This document shows positions 8,774-19,700 of a DNA stretch of 64,000 nucleotides, in pieces. Where the stretch lies: assembly GCF_009184545.1 (NCBI RefSeq), contig NZ_QJOW01000005.1, forward strand, positions 1 through 64,000, given 5' to 3'. Source of the stretch: Halosegnis rubeus (GTDB lineage: Archaea; Halobacteriota; Halobacteria; Halobacteriales; Haloarculaceae). A program made the translations under genes and the position numbers. The stretch's first letter is position 1, and the number at the start of each line of letters is the position of its first letter. Below the pieces are notes generated by a model. The model worked only from the letters and a program-made list of their open reading frames with translations, was not told the origin of the DNA and searched no databases.

Positions 8774-11200
8774 ATGGGAGATCTCGCGGACAGCATTATT
8801 ACGGAACTCCGGCAGAAGTTCGACCGACACCCAGTCTGGGTGTGGTACGACGCCCAAGAGAAGTACAAAGGCGTCCTCGACGAGGTCGAAGCTGCCCTCG
8901 ATGACATCACACTCGCACGCTACGACGGCAGCTACTTCGAACTGAAGCGCCGCCTCCACGAAGAGGATCCGAACTACGAGCAAGACTGGCTGTTCTACAT
9001 CCCTGAGTCCCGAAACGACGCCGAGTGGTTCCGCGACATCCACTCACTCGGACGGCAGTACCGAGTCGGTCAAGACATCGACAACACGCCCGTGACGCAG
9101 TTTCTCGTCGAGCACGACGAAGAGATACCCGATGCGTACGAGGACTGGGGACAGAACCGTGAGGTTCAGCGCTTGGCGTTCTTCTGCGTTCTCTTCGATA
9201 CCGCAGGTCCCGCGACCAATAACTGGGTTCGGACCTACCTCTCAAACCCAGAAGAGTACCGCGAGACAATCGAGGATAATGCGATGGCCGACGCTTGGGA
9301 CGCACAGCTCCGCGAGGAGTACGGTGTCACCGCGGGACTTGACCCGAAAGAGCTAGCCACCCAGCTCCTCTTCGGCGAGGTTGCCAGCCGAGCACCGACA
9401 TCCCGGTACGACGAACTGGCGGCTGACGACAGCCGCGCTGCGGCGGCGTTCTGCGATGAGTGGCAGCAGTATGCCCCTGCCGAGTTCACGCGGTACGCAC
9501 AGAAAATCGCTGAGGACTACGACCTCGCGAAGGCCGTTATCGACTCGGACCGAGTTCGCTGGGACGCGACCGCGTTCAAGGGCATCGACATGGGTCTCAT
9601 TCGGCTCGTGATGAAACGACTCGCTGACGAGACCTACGCAGATCTTCCCGAAATCGCGGCAGACCTCCAGCAGACGGTCACCGAGCGACAGGACAGCTTC
9701 TGGAACAACGAGGACCTCGTCGATTGGTCAGTCCCGACCCTGGCGGTCGAAACCCTCCAGCTCGTTGGAGCCATCGACGCCGACGAAGCCAAGACGCTCT
9801 CCTCGTCGGAACTTGCCCAGAAGTACACGAGTGACGATGGTTGGTGGCAAGTCGACGCGGCCTATCGGCAGTACATCAACGCCACGCAGAAGGCCACATT
9901 CCCCTACCCGAACGAGACCACGGTCAAGCAACGGGTCACGCAACACTATATGTCCTTCCTCCAGGGGGTGAACCGGCCACTTGCGAATATGCTGAGTGAC
10001 GACCCGACACTCGGGACACCGCAGACCTCCTTCTACGATGAGTTCGCTGACCTTGACAACGGCACCGTGATCATCATCTGTGACGGACTTCGCTACGAAC
10101 TCGCCGAAACAATCAAACAGAACCTCGGGCGACGAACTGACTTCGAGCAAAATCTGAGCGCAGTCAGCGCCGCACTGCCTTCCATTACTGAGGTCGGTAT
10201 GGCTGCACATCTACCCGGAGAACTCGGTCTTTCCCTGGAAGACGACGACCTCGTCGTGACTAGCGGTGGTGAGGAGATGACCGGGAAATCAGACCGCGTC
10301 GAACAACTCACCGCTGCGGGGTTCGAAGTGGTGGATATGGACGAGGTGAACAACATCTCGTTGGAAAGCTTGTCCGGGTCTGATCCGGTCCCCCGAGTCG
10401 TCTACTCGGGGACGATTGACAAACTCGGTGAGAGCCTCGATGACGACGCGGCCTTCAGCCAGGTCGCTTCCCACGTCGACGACGTTGAACGGACAGTCCA
10501 GCGACTGAAGCAGGCCGGGTACACTCGGTTCGTCATCACTAGCGACCACGGATTCCTCTACACGGATCGTCTATCAGACGATCTTAAAGTCGAATCTCCC
10601 GATCTCGCTCCCGTCGTCAAACGACGATTCGCAGCCGCCGACCATGATGCTCCCCTCGTCGATACGGACGAGTTCATCGAAGTCGGTTCAGATTCTCTGT
10701 CCGACCTCGGCATCAATGCCCCAGAACTCAAGCTGCTCTTCCCCCGAAGTGTCGCCTGCTTCAAGGCCCAAGGCGGGAATATGCGGTACTTCCACGGCGG
10801 GATTTCTCTCCAAGAGCTCCTCGTCCCGTGTCTCACGGTGACCACCGGTGAGATCGAAGAAAGCGCATCGATCAGCTATGACGTCACGATTCCAGACCCC
10901 ATCACGAACTCGATAATCTCTGTCGAGATCGAAGCCAAGAGCGGACAAGTAGCGTTCGACCCAGCTCCGAGACTGGAGGTCCGTGCCAATATCGACGATA
11001 TAGCGGTCGCAGACCCTGTAACGATGGAAATCTCCCCGGGAACCAATAGTGAGCGTGTCCGTCTCAAACAGGGGGCTATCTCTGGAGAGAGCTCAGTCCA
11101 GTTCGAAGTTATAGACACCGACACCCGAGAAACAATTAAGCGGAAAACTGTGGAACTCGATCTACTCTTCGGAGACGACGATATGGGATTTGACGTCTAA
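8774..11200 (+). CDS. pglZ: BREX phosphatase-fold protein PglZ
   Basis: PglZ is the signature protein of BREX and has an alkaline-phosphatase-like fold. Its exact activity in defence is unresolved, though metal-dependent nuclease or phosphatase activity has been discussed for the family. Here the metal-site strand VIIICDGLRYE is near residues 430-440 and the SDHGFLYTDR motif near 588-597, both typical of the PglZ core. The 808-residue length is in range, with a C-terminal beta-rich region after about residue 690. The start at 8774 follows an 83-nt gap after the EVE-like gene. Composition returns to the GC-rich, acidic style of brxC. Confidence 0.92.
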   Translation: MGDLADSIITELRQKFDRHPVWVWYDAQEKYKGVLDEVEAALDDITLARYDGSYFELKRRLHEEDPNYEQDWLFYIPESRNDAEWFRDIHSLGRQYRVGQDIDNTPVTQFLVEHDEEIPDAYEDWGQNREVQRLAFFCVLFDTAGPATNNWVRTYLSNPEEYRETIEDNAMADAWDAQLREEYGVTAGLDPKELATQLLFGEVASRAPTSRYDELAADDSRAAAAFCDEWQQYAPAEFTRYAQKIAEDYDLAKAVIDSDRVRWDATAFKGIDMGLIRLVMKRLADETYADLPEIAADLQQTVTERQDSFWNNEDLVDWSVPTLAVETLQLVGAIDADEAKTLSSSELAQKYTSDDGWWQVDAAYRQYINATQKATFPYPNETTVKQRVTQHYMSFLQGVNRPLANMLSDDPTLGTPQTSFYDEFADLDNGTVIIICDGLRYELAETIKQNLGRRTDFEQNLSAVSAALPSITEVGMAAHLPGELGLSLEDDDLVVTSGGEEMTGKSDRVEQLTAAGFEVVDMDEVNNISLESLSGSDPVPRVVYSGTIDKLGESLDDDAAFSQVASHVDDVERTVQRLKQAGYTRFVITSDHGFLYTDRLSDDLKVESPDLAPVVKRRFAAADHDAPLVDTDEFIEVGSDSLSDLGINAPELKLLFPRSVACFKAQGGNMRYFHGGISLQELLVPCLTVTTGEIEESASISYDVTIPDPITNSIISVEIEAKSGQVAFDPAPRLEVRANIDDIAVADPVTMEISPGTNSERVRLKQGAISGESSVQFEVIDTDTRETIKRKTVELDLLFGDDDMGFDV

Positions 11201-11324
11201 TCACAACGGATCTCACCAACTGTGTATGGGCGCGGGGCTGAGAATTGGAGATCGGTAATCCGTATCGGTATTCCACTTGGAGTGACCGACACCAATATGC
11301 CCCCGGCTCTGTTTCTCGAATATA

Positions 11325-13352
11325 ATGACTACTGAGGACGTCGATCAGAAAGCTCTCGACGTCTTTCCCGGACGCGTCGTCCGGAAGGATCTTGTTCAAG
11401 ATATCAAGTCGGGAGTGAACGTCCCCACTTATGTGCTCGAATACCTCATCGGGCAATACTGCGCTACTGACGATGAGGAATCGCTTGAGGAGGGGCTCGA
11501 AAAGGTCAAACAAATTCTGTCGAAGCACTACGTTCGCCCTGATGAGGCCGAGTATGTGAAAAGCGAAGTGCGTGAGCGAGGACGATACCGAGTCATCGAC
11601 AAAGTAACCGTCAGACTTGACGAACAGCAGGATGCCTACATCGGTTCGTTCGTCAACCTCGGACTCAACGACGTCGAAATCAACGAACATCTTGTCAGCA
11701 AGCATCCGAAGCTCCTGGGTGGTGGTGTCTGGGCCATTATTGACTTAGAATACCTTCCGGACAACGCGAACAGCCCCAAGAGCCTGTTCGGTATCGAATC
11801 GTTCAAACCGATACAGGTGTCGAACCTTGACCTCGACCAGCTGAAAGACCGTCGACGAGAGTTCACTCGGGACGAGTGGATGAACCTTCTCCTCCAGAGC
11901 GTCGGGTACGACCCTTCAGCTTTCAGTGACCGTGAAAAACTGCTCTTCCTAACTCGGTGTCTTCCTCTCGTCGAGTCTAACTACAACTACGTCGAGTTAG
12001 GACCCCGCGGAACGGGGAAGAGCTACCTATACCGTGAAATTAGCCCGCATTCGATTCTTATCTCCGGTGGAAAAACTACCGTTGCGAAGCTCTTCCTAAA
12101 CCTCAACACAGGACGAATTGGACTTGTCGGCCGCTGGGACGTCGTCGCATTTGACGAAGTTGGTGGACTCCAATTCAGCGACTCGGAAGCAGTCCAGATG
12201 TTAAAAGACTACATGGAGTCCGGGAGCTTCTCACGCGGCACTGAGGAACTCACAGCCCAAGCTTCGATGGTTTACGTCGGAAACATCGATCTGGATGTCG
12301 AAGGCGTTCTCAAGAGCTCCCATCTCTTCGAGCCGTTCCCAGAAGATATGCAGGACCTCGCCCTCATCGATCGCTTCCACTACTACCTTCCTGGTTGGGA
12401 AGTTCCGAAGATGCGCTCCGAGTTCTTTGGCGACCAGTTCGGATTTATCGTGGATTACTTCGCCGAGTTTGTCCGCGAACTTCGCAAGGAATCCTATGGT
12501 GATGCGATCAACGAGGAGTTCGCATTCGGAGACCACCTGAATCAACGAGATGAAAGGGCTGTCCGGAAGACGGTATCTGGCCTGCTCAAATTGCTCCACC
12601 CGCACGGAGAATATACGAAAGAAGAGCTCCGTGAATATCTCGAATTTGCTATGGAGGGGCGTCGTCGCGTCAAAGAACAGTTGAAGCGGATGGGTGGTAT
12701 GGAGTATCGTGCTGTCGAGTTCTCGTATCTGGACTTAGAAACGAAAGAAGAACGCTACGTTCCGGTTCCTGAGGAAGCCGATGAGGCGCTCATTCCTCCC
12801 GGCACACAGCAATCAGGTACTGTCTACACTATCGGCGAAAGCGAAGGTCGTCACGCCCCTTTCCGCATCGAAACTCAGACACTCCCAGGTTCTGGCAAGA
12901 CGAATATCTCGGGGACACCGGGGAAACAGATGAAAGAGTCGTTTGAAACTGCCTGTGACTACCTCCAGGCAAATATGCGAGAACTCCGCCGCGATGAGAC
13001 TCTCGATGAGTACAATATCAATGTTCAAGTACTGAATCCATCCGACGCCAACGAAGGCGGTGAGACAAGTGTCGGCTTGCTTGTAGGAATAGTCTCGGGC
13101 ATTCTCGATCGACCTGTCCGTCCCCAGACAGTCATCTTGGGTGCTATGAGTTTGATGGGTGAACTGGTTGCAGTAAGCTCATTAGTTGACAAGTTACAAT
13201 TGGCGGCAGATTCGGGGGCTAAGACCGTATTGTTGCCGGCCAAAAACAAAGAGGATATGGCGAAGATACCGGACGAACTTCTAGATCAGCTTCAGCTTGT
13301 ATTCTATACAGATCCACTTGACGCCGCCAGCAAAGCGATTCAGATAGACTGA
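11325..13352 (+). CDS. brxL: BREX Lon-like AAA+ protein BrxL
   Basis: BrxL is a ring-forming AAA+ protein with a Lon-like C-terminal domain, present in type 1 and type 4 BREX. It binds DNA and is needed for phage restriction. A Walker A motif, GPRGTGKSY, lies near residues 226-234, with a Walker B-like VVAFDEVGG shortly after. The C-terminal part (about 560-660) aligns by eye with the Lon protease domain: a serine in ETSVGLLVG (about residue 582) and a lysine in VDKLQLA (about 623) occupy the positions of the Lon Ser-Lys dyad. Whether it cleaves peptides is not known. The 675-residue size is normal. This is the last BREX core gene; the next gene follows after 159 nt. Confidence 0.9.
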   Translation: MTTEDVDQKALDVFPGRVVRKDLVQDIKSGVNVPTYVLEYLIGQYCATDDEESLEEGLEKVKQILSKHYVRPDEAEYVKSEVRERGRYRVIDKVTVRLDEQQDAYIGSFVNLGLNDVEINEHLVSKHPKLLGGGVWAIIDLEYLPDNANSPKSLFGIESFKPIQVSNLDLDQLKDRRREFTRDEWMNLLLQSVGYDPSAFSDREKLLFLTRCLPLVESNYNYVELGPRGTGKSYLYREISPHSILISGGKTTVAKLFLNLNTGRIGLVGRWDVVAFDEVGGLQFSDSEAVQMLKDYMESGSFSRGTEELTAQASMVYVGNIDLDVEGVLKSSHLFEPFPEDMQDLALIDRFHYYLPGWEVPKMRSEFFGDQFGFIVDYFAEFVRELRKESYGDAINEEFAFGDHLNQRDERAVRKTVSGLLKLLHPHGEYTKEELREYLEFAMEGRRRVKEQLKRMGGMEYRAVEFSYLDLETKEERYVPVPEEADEALIPPGTQQSGTVYTIGESEGRHAPFRIETQTLPGSGKTNISGTPGKQMKESFETACDYLQANMRELRRDETLDEYNINVQVLNPSDANEGGETSVGLLVGIVSGILDRPVRPQTVILGAMSLMGELVAVSSLVDKLQLAADSGAKTVLLPAKNKEDMAKIPDELLDQLQLVFYTDPLDAASKAIQID

Positions 13353-13511
13353 ACGACGCAAGAGGCGCTCTGATGCGGTGATTCGGCAAATGACGCTTGT
13401 CGATTGAGCTCTCGAATTCTTATCAAATGTCTGGGGGCTAATTATGGTACTTCAAAGCTGTCAGTCTCGCCAAGAGTGAAGTGAGACCGATATCTTGGTA
13501 GGGAGTGTTCG

Positions 13512-16500
13512 ATGGATTCAACGCTTCTCACTGGCCCGAAACACGCCCGATTGGAACGACGGGCATTTCAGCGGGCTGATGACACCGCTACCGATTCGCT
13601 GGGGAGTATTCTCTACATAACGCGAAACGACGCTCGCAGGAGTATGGTTGAGGACCGCTGGGCCGCGTCGCACGATCCCCTCCGTCTTCGTGCCGAGACG
13701 CTCGACGGGGTCGTTCGGGAGTGGTACGAGGAGCTCCACGGTCCGGTTCAACCCCTCTCCGGGCAGCTGAACCGCCGGCTGGCGGAGTACGCTCTGGACA
13801 GATCGACAGCCGAGACAGATGGCGCTCTCGCTGGCGAACCTGCCTCTGCCGCTCTCGCTGATTCGTTCAGTAGCCGCTTCTCGCTCTTCGACGACGCCGG
13901 CGTCGGTACCGCTGACGCGCTCGTAGCGGAGTTCGAGGGCTCAGACCTCGATGACCGTATCGCGAAAGCCACTGCCGACGCGTACCGACACTACCGGGAT
14001 CTCCACGGCGACTATGTCGACGAGTGGGTCTGTACCCGGGGAGAAATGTTCGACGCCGTGGCGACGGCGGAGCAGTCACTATCGGCGTTCTCTCCGGAAC
14101 CGGATGTCGTCATCCTTTCCGGGTATCACGAGTTCCGTCCTGTCGAACGCCGCCTCATCGAACGCCTCGTCGATGAACTTCCGATGATCGCACTGCTGCC
14201 GCTCCACCAAGATGGCCGGAGCGGAGTCGACGCCGTTGCGGAGGACGCCTTGGATGTCTACGAAGCACTTGACTTTGAGGCAGTAGAACTCGAGCCCGTC
14301 GACGAGTCAGGGCGGGCCTTTGGAACGATCACCGAGTCGCTCTACCGCCCGGACCCGGACACTGTCCCTGCTCCAGACACTCTGCGATGGCGTGAACTCC
14401 CGACGCCCGAGCGCGAGATTCGCTTTGTCGCTCGCGAGCTCCGGACTGAGTTGGCCAATGGTCGCGATCCCGACGACCTGGCTGTCGTCGTCCCGGGGAC
14501 CGAGGCCTATTCGGGGTACGTCGAGGACACGTTCGATACGTTCGACATCCCGCACGTCACGACCGCCGCCTCACAGCTGAACCGGACGTTCACCGGGAGC
14601 GTTGTACACGACCTCCTGAACCTCGCTGAACCGGATCCGCGGGCTGAGGACCTCACGTCCCTGTTAGCGAATCCATTGGTCGACGTCGTCGACACCGACC
14701 AAGCCAACGCCGTCACGGCAGCTGCTCGTCGGCGTGACACCGTTTCTGTGTCACCCCTGCTCGATGACGTCGACGGCGAGGCGGCGGCGGTGATCGAGCA
14801 GCTGCTGGCCACGTTAAAGACGCTCCGAACGGAGGACACCGAGGACGCAACCGAGACGCTCCGACGACTGTTGGACGACCGGTTCGACCTGGAGGGGGCG
14901 ACGGAGGACTACGCCAGCGGCGCCGAGCAAGCCGTCGAACAGCGAGCCTACGACCTCGTGGACGAAGTCCTCTCCTCGTTCGAGTCGCTGTCGGCGGTCA
15001 ATAGCGATCTCTCCCCGTTGGCACTGTTCACCCGTGCATTCGATGGTGTGCCCATTCGGGTTCCACAGCGCGCTGCTGGTGGCCACGTTGAGGTGATGGG
15101 GCTGCTCGACGCCCGGATGCGCTCGTTCGAGAAGGTGTTCCTCGTGGGACTGACGAGCGCGCACTTCCCGGTAACGCCGGAACGTCCGGCCTTTTTCGAG
15201 GAGATGACCGACGCCCACCCACGGTTCGACACCGGCGACGAGCGACTCCGGGGCCGCTATCTCTTCGCGACGCTACTCGCGAACGTCGACGAACTCACGA
15301 TCACAACACCAGAGACGGGCGACGACGAATCCGCCGTCGTCCGGTCGCCGGTCCTCGACGAACTCCAGCGCGTGACCGGCATCGACCCAGAAGACGGCGT
15401 CGACAACCGCGTAGGCTCCCGCGAAGACCTCCAGCGCCACGTCGCTGCAACGGCCGACCGGCGTGCGGCAGTAAGCCTCGCCGGCGACCGAGGTGATTTC
15501 TCCCCCGAGCAGACCAAGCGCACGGATCGGGGACTCCACTGTGCGGACAACAGGGGAACGGCTGGCCTCTCTGAACACGATGGCGTGTTAGAACCCAAGA
15601 CAGTCGATGAGGTCTACCCTCCGTCGGAACGGGAACCCTACAGCGCGAGTCGAATCGAACGATACGTCGAGTGTGGGTTCAAGTTCTACGCTGAGAAGGT
15701 GCTCGGAATCGAGGATCCCGACGACGTTGAGGTCGTCCCTACGCCCCTCGAAACCGGGTCGTACGTTCACGACGTTCTCGAACGATTTTTCGCGGATCTA
15801 CGGGACGAGACCGAGGATGGTGTCGATCTCATGGACTTCGACCGGGACGAACTGGCGACGCACCTTCGCGAGATCGCCGTCGAGGAACTCCGGGATGCCG
15901 ACTTCGAGTACGACGGTCTGTTCTACGAGCGGTGGAAAGCGGAGCTGTTCGCGGGCTTGGGTGACGGCGAGAGCACCCCTTACGAGGCCGGGAGCAAACC
16001 CCACGACGCACCGGAACAGGGATTGTTCACTACCTTCCTCGACAACGAGCTCTCGCGGGACGGCGCTGACCGACCACACTTGTTCGAGGCCCCGTTCGGC
16101 GAGGGACTTCCCGACTCGGATGCTGGGCCGTTCACAGTTGAGCGACCGGACGGCTCGACCGTCTCGATTCGGGGATACATCGACCGCGTTGACGTGAGCC
16201 AGGGTGGCGAAAAACCGACGCTCACGCTCTACGACTACAAGACTGGACGGGCACCGTATATGACGAAGACGACCGGCGGCACGAAGTTCCAGCTCCCCAT
16301 CTATCTGCTTGCTGCCGCCGAGGTCGTCGACGGTGACCTGTTCGCGGAGGGCTCGCTCTCGGCGACGTACTATCAGGTGCGACCGCCAAACGACCTCAAG
16401 GTTCCACGCGGCGTCGAATCGAAGTTCGATTCAGAGGTCGAACTCCGCCGGTTCCTGAACAAGGTCGTCCCGGAATGGTTGGGTCAGATCGACGAGGCGA

Positions 16501-16700
16501 TCGGCAACGGACGGTTCCACACGACGCTTCTGTCCGCTCGGGGTGCGAACTGCCGATACTGTGACTACCGTCGGGCGTGCGATGTCCGCCATCACCGCAA
16601 GCGGGAGTTTGTCGACGAGGTGCACGAGGACGACGCTGCGTACGTTCCCCTCCGTGTTCGCGACGACGAGGACATCGAGGCGGTGATGAGCGATGACTGA
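13512..16700 (+). CDS. AddB-like PD-(D/E)XK nuclease with Fe-S cysteines
   Basis: The product (1062 residues) resembles AddB/RexB, the partner of AddA in helicase-nuclease complexes that process DNA ends. The C-terminal third carries a PD-(D/E)XK nuclease, with YDYKTGRAP near residue 907 followed by a Q-x-x-x-Y pattern (FQLPIYLL). A cysteine near 721 (VECGFKFY) and a CRYCDYRRAC cluster near 1013-1023 match the arrangement that holds a 4Fe-4S cluster in AddB nucleases. The N-terminus, TLLTGPKHARLE, sits where AddB has a Walker A loop but lacks GKT, so the ATP site is probably inactive. The gene overlaps the AddA-like gene by 8 nt. Its position after brxL suggests a defence role, but host recombination is also possible. 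Confidence 0.75.
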   Translation: MDSTLLTGPKHARLERRAFQRADDTATDSLGSILYITRNDARRSMVEDRWAASHDPLRLRAETLDGVVREWYEELHGPVQPLSGQLNRRLAEYALDRSTAETDGALAGEPASAALADSFSSRFSLFDDAGVGTADALVAEFEGSDLDDRIAKATADAYRHYRDLHGDYVDEWVCTRGEMFDAVATAEQSLSAFSPEPDVVILSGYHEFRPVERRLIERLVDELPMIALLPLHQDGRSGVDAVAEDALDVYEALDFEAVELEPVDESGRAFGTITESLYRPDPDTVPAPDTLRWRELPTPEREIRFVARELRTELANGRDPDDLAVVVPGTEAYSGYVEDTFDTFDIPHVTTAASQLNRTFTGSVVHDLLNLAEPDPRAEDLTSLLANPLVDVVDTDQANAVTAAARRRDTVSVSPLLDDVDGEAAAVIEQLLATLKTLRTEDTEDATETLRRLLDDRFDLEGATEDYASGAEQAVEQRAYDLVDEVLSSFESLSAVNSDLSPLALFTRAFDGVPIRVPQRAAGGHVEVMGLLDARMRSFEKVFLVGLTSAHFPVTPERPAFFEEMTDAHPRFDTGDERLRGRYLFATLLANVDELTITTPETGDDESAVVRSPVLDELQRVTGIDPEDGVDNRVGSREDLQRHVAATADRRAAVSLAGDRGDFSPEQTKRTDRGLHCADNRGTAGLSEHDGVLEPKTVDEVYPPSEREPYSASRIERYVECGFKFYAEKVLGIEDPDDVEVVPTPLETGSYVHDVLERFFADLRDETEDGVDLMDFDRDELATHLREIAVEELRDADFEYDGLFYERWKAELFAGLGDGESTPYEAGSKPHDAPEQGLFTTFLDNELSRDGADRPHLFEAPFGEGLPDSDAGPFTVERPDGSTVSIRGYIDRVDVSQGGEKPTLTLYDYKTGRAPYMTKTTGGTKFQLPIYLLAAAEVVDGDLFAEGSLSATYYQVRPPNDLKVPRGVESKFDSEVELRRFLNKVVPEWLGQIDEAIGNGRFHTTLLSARGANCRYCDYRRACDVRHHRKREFVDEVHEDDAAYVPLRVRDDEDIEAVMSDD

Positions 16701-19700
16701 GGACCCCGAGGAGATTCAGCTCACGGAGGAACAGGAGGACGCGCTCGTCCAGGGCCGGAACGTCGCGATCACTGCCGGCGCCGGGACGGGGAAGACGACA
16801 ACGCTCACCGAGCGGTACGTGACCATACTGGCCCAGAACCCGTCGCTCACCCCGGAGAATATCGTCACGATCACCTTCACGCGAAAGGCCGCTGCCGAAC
16901 TGACTGAGCGCGTTCGGGAGGAGGTGTACGACAGGCTCGAGGCTGTCGACTCACCAGAGGCCTACCACCGCTGGCGAAACGTTCTCGACGATCTGGAGGA
17001 CGGCTATGTCCACACCATTCACGCGTTCTGTACCCGGCTCTTGCGAGAACGGGCCGTCGAGGCTCCGGTTCCGCTCGGCTTCGACGTGCTTGACGAAGAC
17101 GGCGCCGCGACACTCCAACGCGAAGTTGTGACGGAGTTCCTCGAACGCAACCAGGACGATGACGACGTGGAGCTCCTTGCCCAGCTCTGGAGTCGCGACC
17201 AGTTGGTCGATACACTCGCTGGATTACTCGATGAACGCCCACAGAGCGAGTCCGTCCTCGAGGCGTGGCGTGACGCCGAGGTCGACGACTACGTCGATAT
17301 CTGCTGGGAGGTCGTTTGTGATCTCGACGTCGACGACGCCCGACAGACGCTGTATGCGGACGGACTCCTTGAGCAGCTACGCACGGTTGCGGGCCGTGTC
17401 GACCGCGAGGGCGCTATCGCCGACGAAGACGGTCTTCGAGCCTACCGGACCTTCACCGAAGTCGCGACCACACTCTCGGCCGACCTGGTGGAAAGCGATC
17501 CTCGCGACTGTCAACGGGCAATCCTCGACCTCTACGAGGCCTGTGAGAAGAAGAACGGTGGCCTGTACAGCAGTTCGGGGTACGTCGTCGGTGACCGGGA
17601 CGATTGGGGTGAGTACGGTGACGTCTACGACGATCTGAAAGACGCCATCGACACGGTCATCGATGCCGTCGAACTGCACGCGGATGCGGTCGAGACGACA
17701 CCGGGGGAACTGGAAGAGAATAGCGCTCACTACGCGCTGGCTCTGATGCGGGTCTTCGATGACGTCCTCGCCGCCTACGCCGACGAGAAAGAGCGTCGCG
17801 ATACGCTCGACTTCCCCGACGTGATCGAGACCACCCTTGAGTTCTTGCGAACGAACGATGCCGTCACGGAGGGGCTACGAGAGCAGTTTGCGGCCGTGAT
17901 GGTCGACGAGTTCCAGGACACGGACCCGCGCCAGTGGGAGCTGGTCAAGCTCCTCACGGGCGTCGACGAGCAGACGGCGTCGAACGTCTTTCTGGTCGGC
18001 GACGAGAAACAGAGTATCTACGGATTCCGTGGTGCCGACGTGACGACGTTCGGGGAAGCGAGAGCGGAACTCCAGACTGTCAACGAAGCCCGTGGGGTCG
18101 ACGACGTCCCCGACAGCGATGCCGAGAGTCCGACCGCGCTCGAACTCTCCGGGAACTTCCGGACGCTGGATGAGCCGCTGTCGTTCCTGAACGAGCTCTT
18201 CGAGTACCTGTTCCAGCCGGAGGGTGACAGCCACGAACCCCACGAAGCGCCACCGCAGGAGTTGACCACACAACGCGACCGTATCGAGGACATCGAGGGA
18301 CTGACCGGGAGTGTCGAGTATCTCGCTGTCCCCGACGACGCTGACACGGCGGCAGAGCTTTTCGGCGACGACCATCCGGTCGCCGAAGGTGCGCTGGACC
18401 ACACCATCGAGGCCGAGGCGCAAGCGCTCGCTGCTCGACTGACCCACCTGTTCGACGATCCGCCGCAAGTCCAAGACCCCGACACGGGTGCTCATCGCGA
18501 CGCTACGCCGGACGACACGGCAATCCTCCTCCGCCGGCGAACCCATTTGGATCGGTATCAGCGCGCCCTTGAGGAGTACGACATCCCCTACACTGTCGTC
18601 GGTGGCGTCGGGTTCTACGATACGCCTGAGGTCCAGGCGCTCACGAACCTGCTTCGAGTACTCGGTGATCCACAGGACGACGTCTCCCTCTACGGGGTGC
18701 TTCGGTCGCCGCTGTTCGGATTCGCGGATGATCGCCTCGCACCGGCGGTCGCAGAGGCTGATTCAGTGTGGGACGCGCTCGCCGAGACGGACGATCCACA
18801 GCTCGCGGACGCGTTCGACCTCCTCACAACGTGGCGGACTCTCAGCGGCTGTGCGACGCCGTCCGAAGATGGCGTCCTCCCGTGGAACCGCCTGCTGTCC
18901 CGGGTGATCGACGACACCGGGTATCTGGCAAGTGTGAGTGCAGATGAACGCGGTCGACAGGCCGTCGCGAACGTCGAGAAGTTCCGCGACCAGGTCCGTA
19001 CTTGGAGCGAGAATGGTGTTCACACAGCTGCCGGGTTGCTCCACCGGATCGACCGCCAAGCCGAGATCGACCCTCGTGAGGGGGAGGCAGATATTCCGGG
19101 TGACGCCGAGGGCGTCCGGATTATGACGATCCATTCCGCGAAGGGACTTGAGTTCCCGATCGTCACGGTCCCCGATCTCGGGAGTGATCTCAACTTCGGT
19201 CGGTCCGTCGACGACCATGGCTACGTTCGACTCGTGGACGGAACTGATGACGCGCCGCCGGTCCCGGCGGTCGGCGGGCCGAATCCGGGCGATGCGTTCT
19301 CCATCGAGAAGACGGCCGTCCACGAGTACGCCGACCGACGGTCGCGTCCACAGGAGCGGGCGGAGTCGAAACGCCTCCTCTACGTAGCGTGTACACGAAT
19401 GCGGGATCACCTCCTTCTCTGCGGCACGCACGACATTGACGTCGACGAGTCCGATACAATCGAACTCGGCGAGCCTGCAGCCTTCGACGACGCAGACCGG
19501 TGGCGCGACTGGTTACAGCCAGCCCTCCTCGACGGAGCACTTGTCGCCGAGGCGGTTCGTGACGGACAGGCCCGTTGTGAGATAGATGGAGCCAGCTATA
19601 CTGTTCGCAGGCCGCCGCGCCCAGTAGACTGGGACACCGACGACGATGCTGTTGATTCAGCGCCGGAGATATCGATCCCCTCACCGCCGTCGTTAGCGCC